Positions 5,951-7,131 of a stretch of 7,131 nucleotides of DNA are shown in pieces. The DNA comes from Actinomycetes bacterium (GTDB lineage Bacteria; Actinomycetota; Humimicrobiia; Humimicrobiales; Humimicrobiaceae): NCBI GenBank assembly GCA_030609215.1, contig JAUWCR010000066.1, positions 1 through 7,131 of the forward strand, written 5' to 3'. A program made the position numbers and the translations under genes. How positions within the stretch are numbered: position 1 is the stretch's first letter; every line of letters starts with the position of its first letter. Below the pieces are notes generated by a model. The model searched no databases and was not told the DNA's origin. It saw nothing but the letters and a program-made list of their open reading frames with translations.

Positions 5951-7131
5951 TTAGTATCCTACTCTTTTTAATGATACTTTTTTATCCCTTTTATCTATCT
6001 TGTCTATTTTAACATCTATCTTTTCACCTATTTTTAATACATCTTCTACCTTATCTATTCTTCTGTCAGATATCTTGGATATATGGAGAAGACCATCCAG
6101 TCCCGGGATTAAGTTAACAAAAGCACCATAACTCGTTATTCCAACAACTGTTCCTAAAAACTCTTCACCCTCTTTTAAACCTTCAATGCCCATTATCATA
6201 GTTTTAATATTTTTCTTTGCCATCTCAATATTTTTATCATCACATGAAATAATTGAAACAACTCCTTCACCATTAGAGTCGTCTACATTTATTTCATCAA
6301 GCTTAAATTCTTCTTTAATACTTTTAATATTTTTACCGCCAGGGCCAATTACTTCCCCAATTTTATCCCTTGGTATTTTAAATGTAATTATTTTTGGAAC
6401 AATTTTTGAAAGACCCTTTCTTGATGCAGGTATGGTGTCTAAAATTTTTTGTAAAATATACAATCTGCCTTCCCTTGCTTGCTCAAGTGCCTGCCTTATT
6501 ATATCAATATTAATCCCTTTAACTTTTATATCCATTTGCAAAGCAGTTATACCATTTTTTGTCCCTGCAACTTTAAAATCCATATCTCCGTAGAAATCTT
6601 CCATACCCTGTATATCTGTTAAAACCACAAAGTCATTATTTTCTCCTTTAACTAAACCCATTGCAATACCAGAAACAGGGTTTGCAATTGGTACTCCAGC
6701 ATCCATCAATGCTAATGTACAGCCACAAACACTTGCCATAGAAGTTGAACCATTCGATTCCAGAATCTCTGAAACCAATCTTAGAGAATATGGAAATTTT
6801 TCTTCATCAGGTATCATTGGTTTTAACGCTTTTTCCGCTAAAGCACCGTGGCCAATTTCTCTCCTTTTTGGTCCTCTTAACGGCCATGTCTCTCCTGTAC
6901 TGTAGGGAAGAAAATTATAATGATGCATAAATCTTTTAAATTCCTCAGTCCCCAAACTATCTATTCTCTGTGATTCTTTTATCGAACCTAACGCTAAAAT
7001 TGTAAGAGCTTGTGTTCTTCCCCTTGTAAAAAGTCCTGTTCCATGAGTGGTATCCGGGAACAAGCCAACCTCACATGTAATCTTTCTTATTTCATCAGGC
7101 TTACGCCCATCAGGTCTTATTTTTTTATTAA
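5951..7131 (-). CDS. pnp: Polynucleotide phosphorylase, C-terminal part (5' end outside window)
   Basis: PNPase is a trimeric cytoplasmic 3'-to-5' exoribonuclease that degrades RNA with phosphate, releasing nucleoside diphosphates. The frame is open from the right edge to TAA at 5951-5953, giving 392 visible residues; the family is about 700, so roughly the first 300 are missing. TTG at 7061-7063 is not a start, because conserved sequence ([18 protein letters not shown]) precedes it. Visible in order: the second RNase PH domain (about residues 1-230) with [18 protein letters not shown], the phosphate-site stretch [12 protein letters not shown], and DMDFKVAG, where D178, D184 and K186 match E. 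coli D486, D492 and K494; a KH domain (about 249-312) with GPGG at 262-265; and an S1 domain (about 322-390). Oddities are a loop reading LFPDTTHG where LLPRTHG is usual, and [13 protein letters not shown] where GETGRVGxPxRRE is common. The peptidase gene follows 30 nt downstream. Confidence 0.97.
   Translation of the reverse strand, partial: NKKIRPDGRKPDEIRKITCEVGLFPDTTHGTGLFTRGRTQALTILALGSIKESQRIDSLGTEEFKRFMHHYNFLPYSTGETWPLRGPKRREIGHGALAEKALKPMIPDEEKFPYSLRLVSEILESNGSTSMASVCGCTLALMDAGVPIANPVSGIAMGLVKGENNDFVVLTDIQGMEDFYGDMDFKVAGTKNGITALQMDIKVKGINIDIIRQALEQAREGRLYILQKILDTIPASRKGLSKIVPKIITFKIPRDKIGEVIGPGGKNIKSIKEEFKLDEINVDDSNGEGVVSIISCDDKNIEMAKKNIKTMIMGIEGLKEGEEFLGTVVGITSYGAFVNLIPGLDGLLHISKISDRRIDKVEDVLKIGEKIDVKIDKIDKRDKKVSLKRVGY

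Noticed and set aside
2587..6930. Several plus-strand open frames of 60-135 codons (for example 2587-2799, 4210-4470, 4716-4955, 6186-6593, 6745-6930)
   Set aside because: Each lies wholly inside a conserved minus-strand gene, has a hydrophobic or low-complexity composition typical of antisense frames in AT-rich DNA, and shows no recognisable domain.
1..7131. Mobile elements, CRISPR arrays, tRNA/rRNA genes, riboswitches, attachment sites or a novel accessory system
   Set aside because: Coding sequence fills nearly all of the window with conserved core genes; gaps are at most 78 nt and show no direct repeats, terminal inverted repeats or structured RNA beyond one weak 7-bp hairpin.

Overview
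The window is a compact run of housekeeping genes. All are on the minus strand, so transcription runs from high to low coordinates. DNA is very AT-rich (by eye roughly 30% GC) and the proteins are rich in Lys, Ile and Asn. The order pnp, M16 peptidase, dapB, dapA, RNase J, ftsK/spoIIIE closely resembles the pnpA-mlpA(ymxG)-...-dapG-dapA-rnjB-tepA-spoIIIE region of Bacillus and Clostridia. A low-GC, Firmicutes-like bacterium (for example a clostridial or halanaerobial lineage, or a neighbouring AT-rich phylum) fits best; the sequence alone does not fix the taxon.

Layout in transcription order: (1) 7131-5951, the C-terminal 392 residues of polynucleotide phosphorylase, with the N-terminal half outside the window. 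(2) 5920-4640, a zinc M16 peptidase whose reading frame clearly extends about 80 residues upstream of its first ATG but has no ATG, GTG or TTG there. (3) 4643-3846, dapB, overlapping the peptidase by 4 bp (ATGA). (4) 3786-2896, dapA, starting at an ATG behind a strong GGAGGTG. (5) 2817-1153, a full-length ribonuclease J. (6) 1110 to the left edge, the membrane and linker part of an FtsK/SpoIIIE DNA translocase, interrupted by an in-frame TAA at 31-33, after which the same frame still encodes FtsK-like sequence to base 1.

Gaps between genes are only 30-78 bp and I see no terminators, so a single operon is likely. It joins RNA turnover (PNPase, RNase J), the two committed steps from aspartate semialdehyde to lysine/diaminopimelate (DapA makes the product that DapB reduces), a processing-type peptidase, and chromosome translocation at the septum. 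Compared with the Bacillus region, the dipicolinate synthase, asd, dapG and tepA genes are absent, and dapB sits in their place.

I found no mobile element, CRISPR array, RNA gene or evident novel system. The most informative oddities are sequence-level: the ftsK nonsense codon (with a nearby Glu-to-Val change in a conserved motif), the missing standard start codon of the peptidase gene, and a one-residue insertion in a normally conserved PNPase loop. They may reflect real gene decay or unusual translation, or base errors in the assembly.
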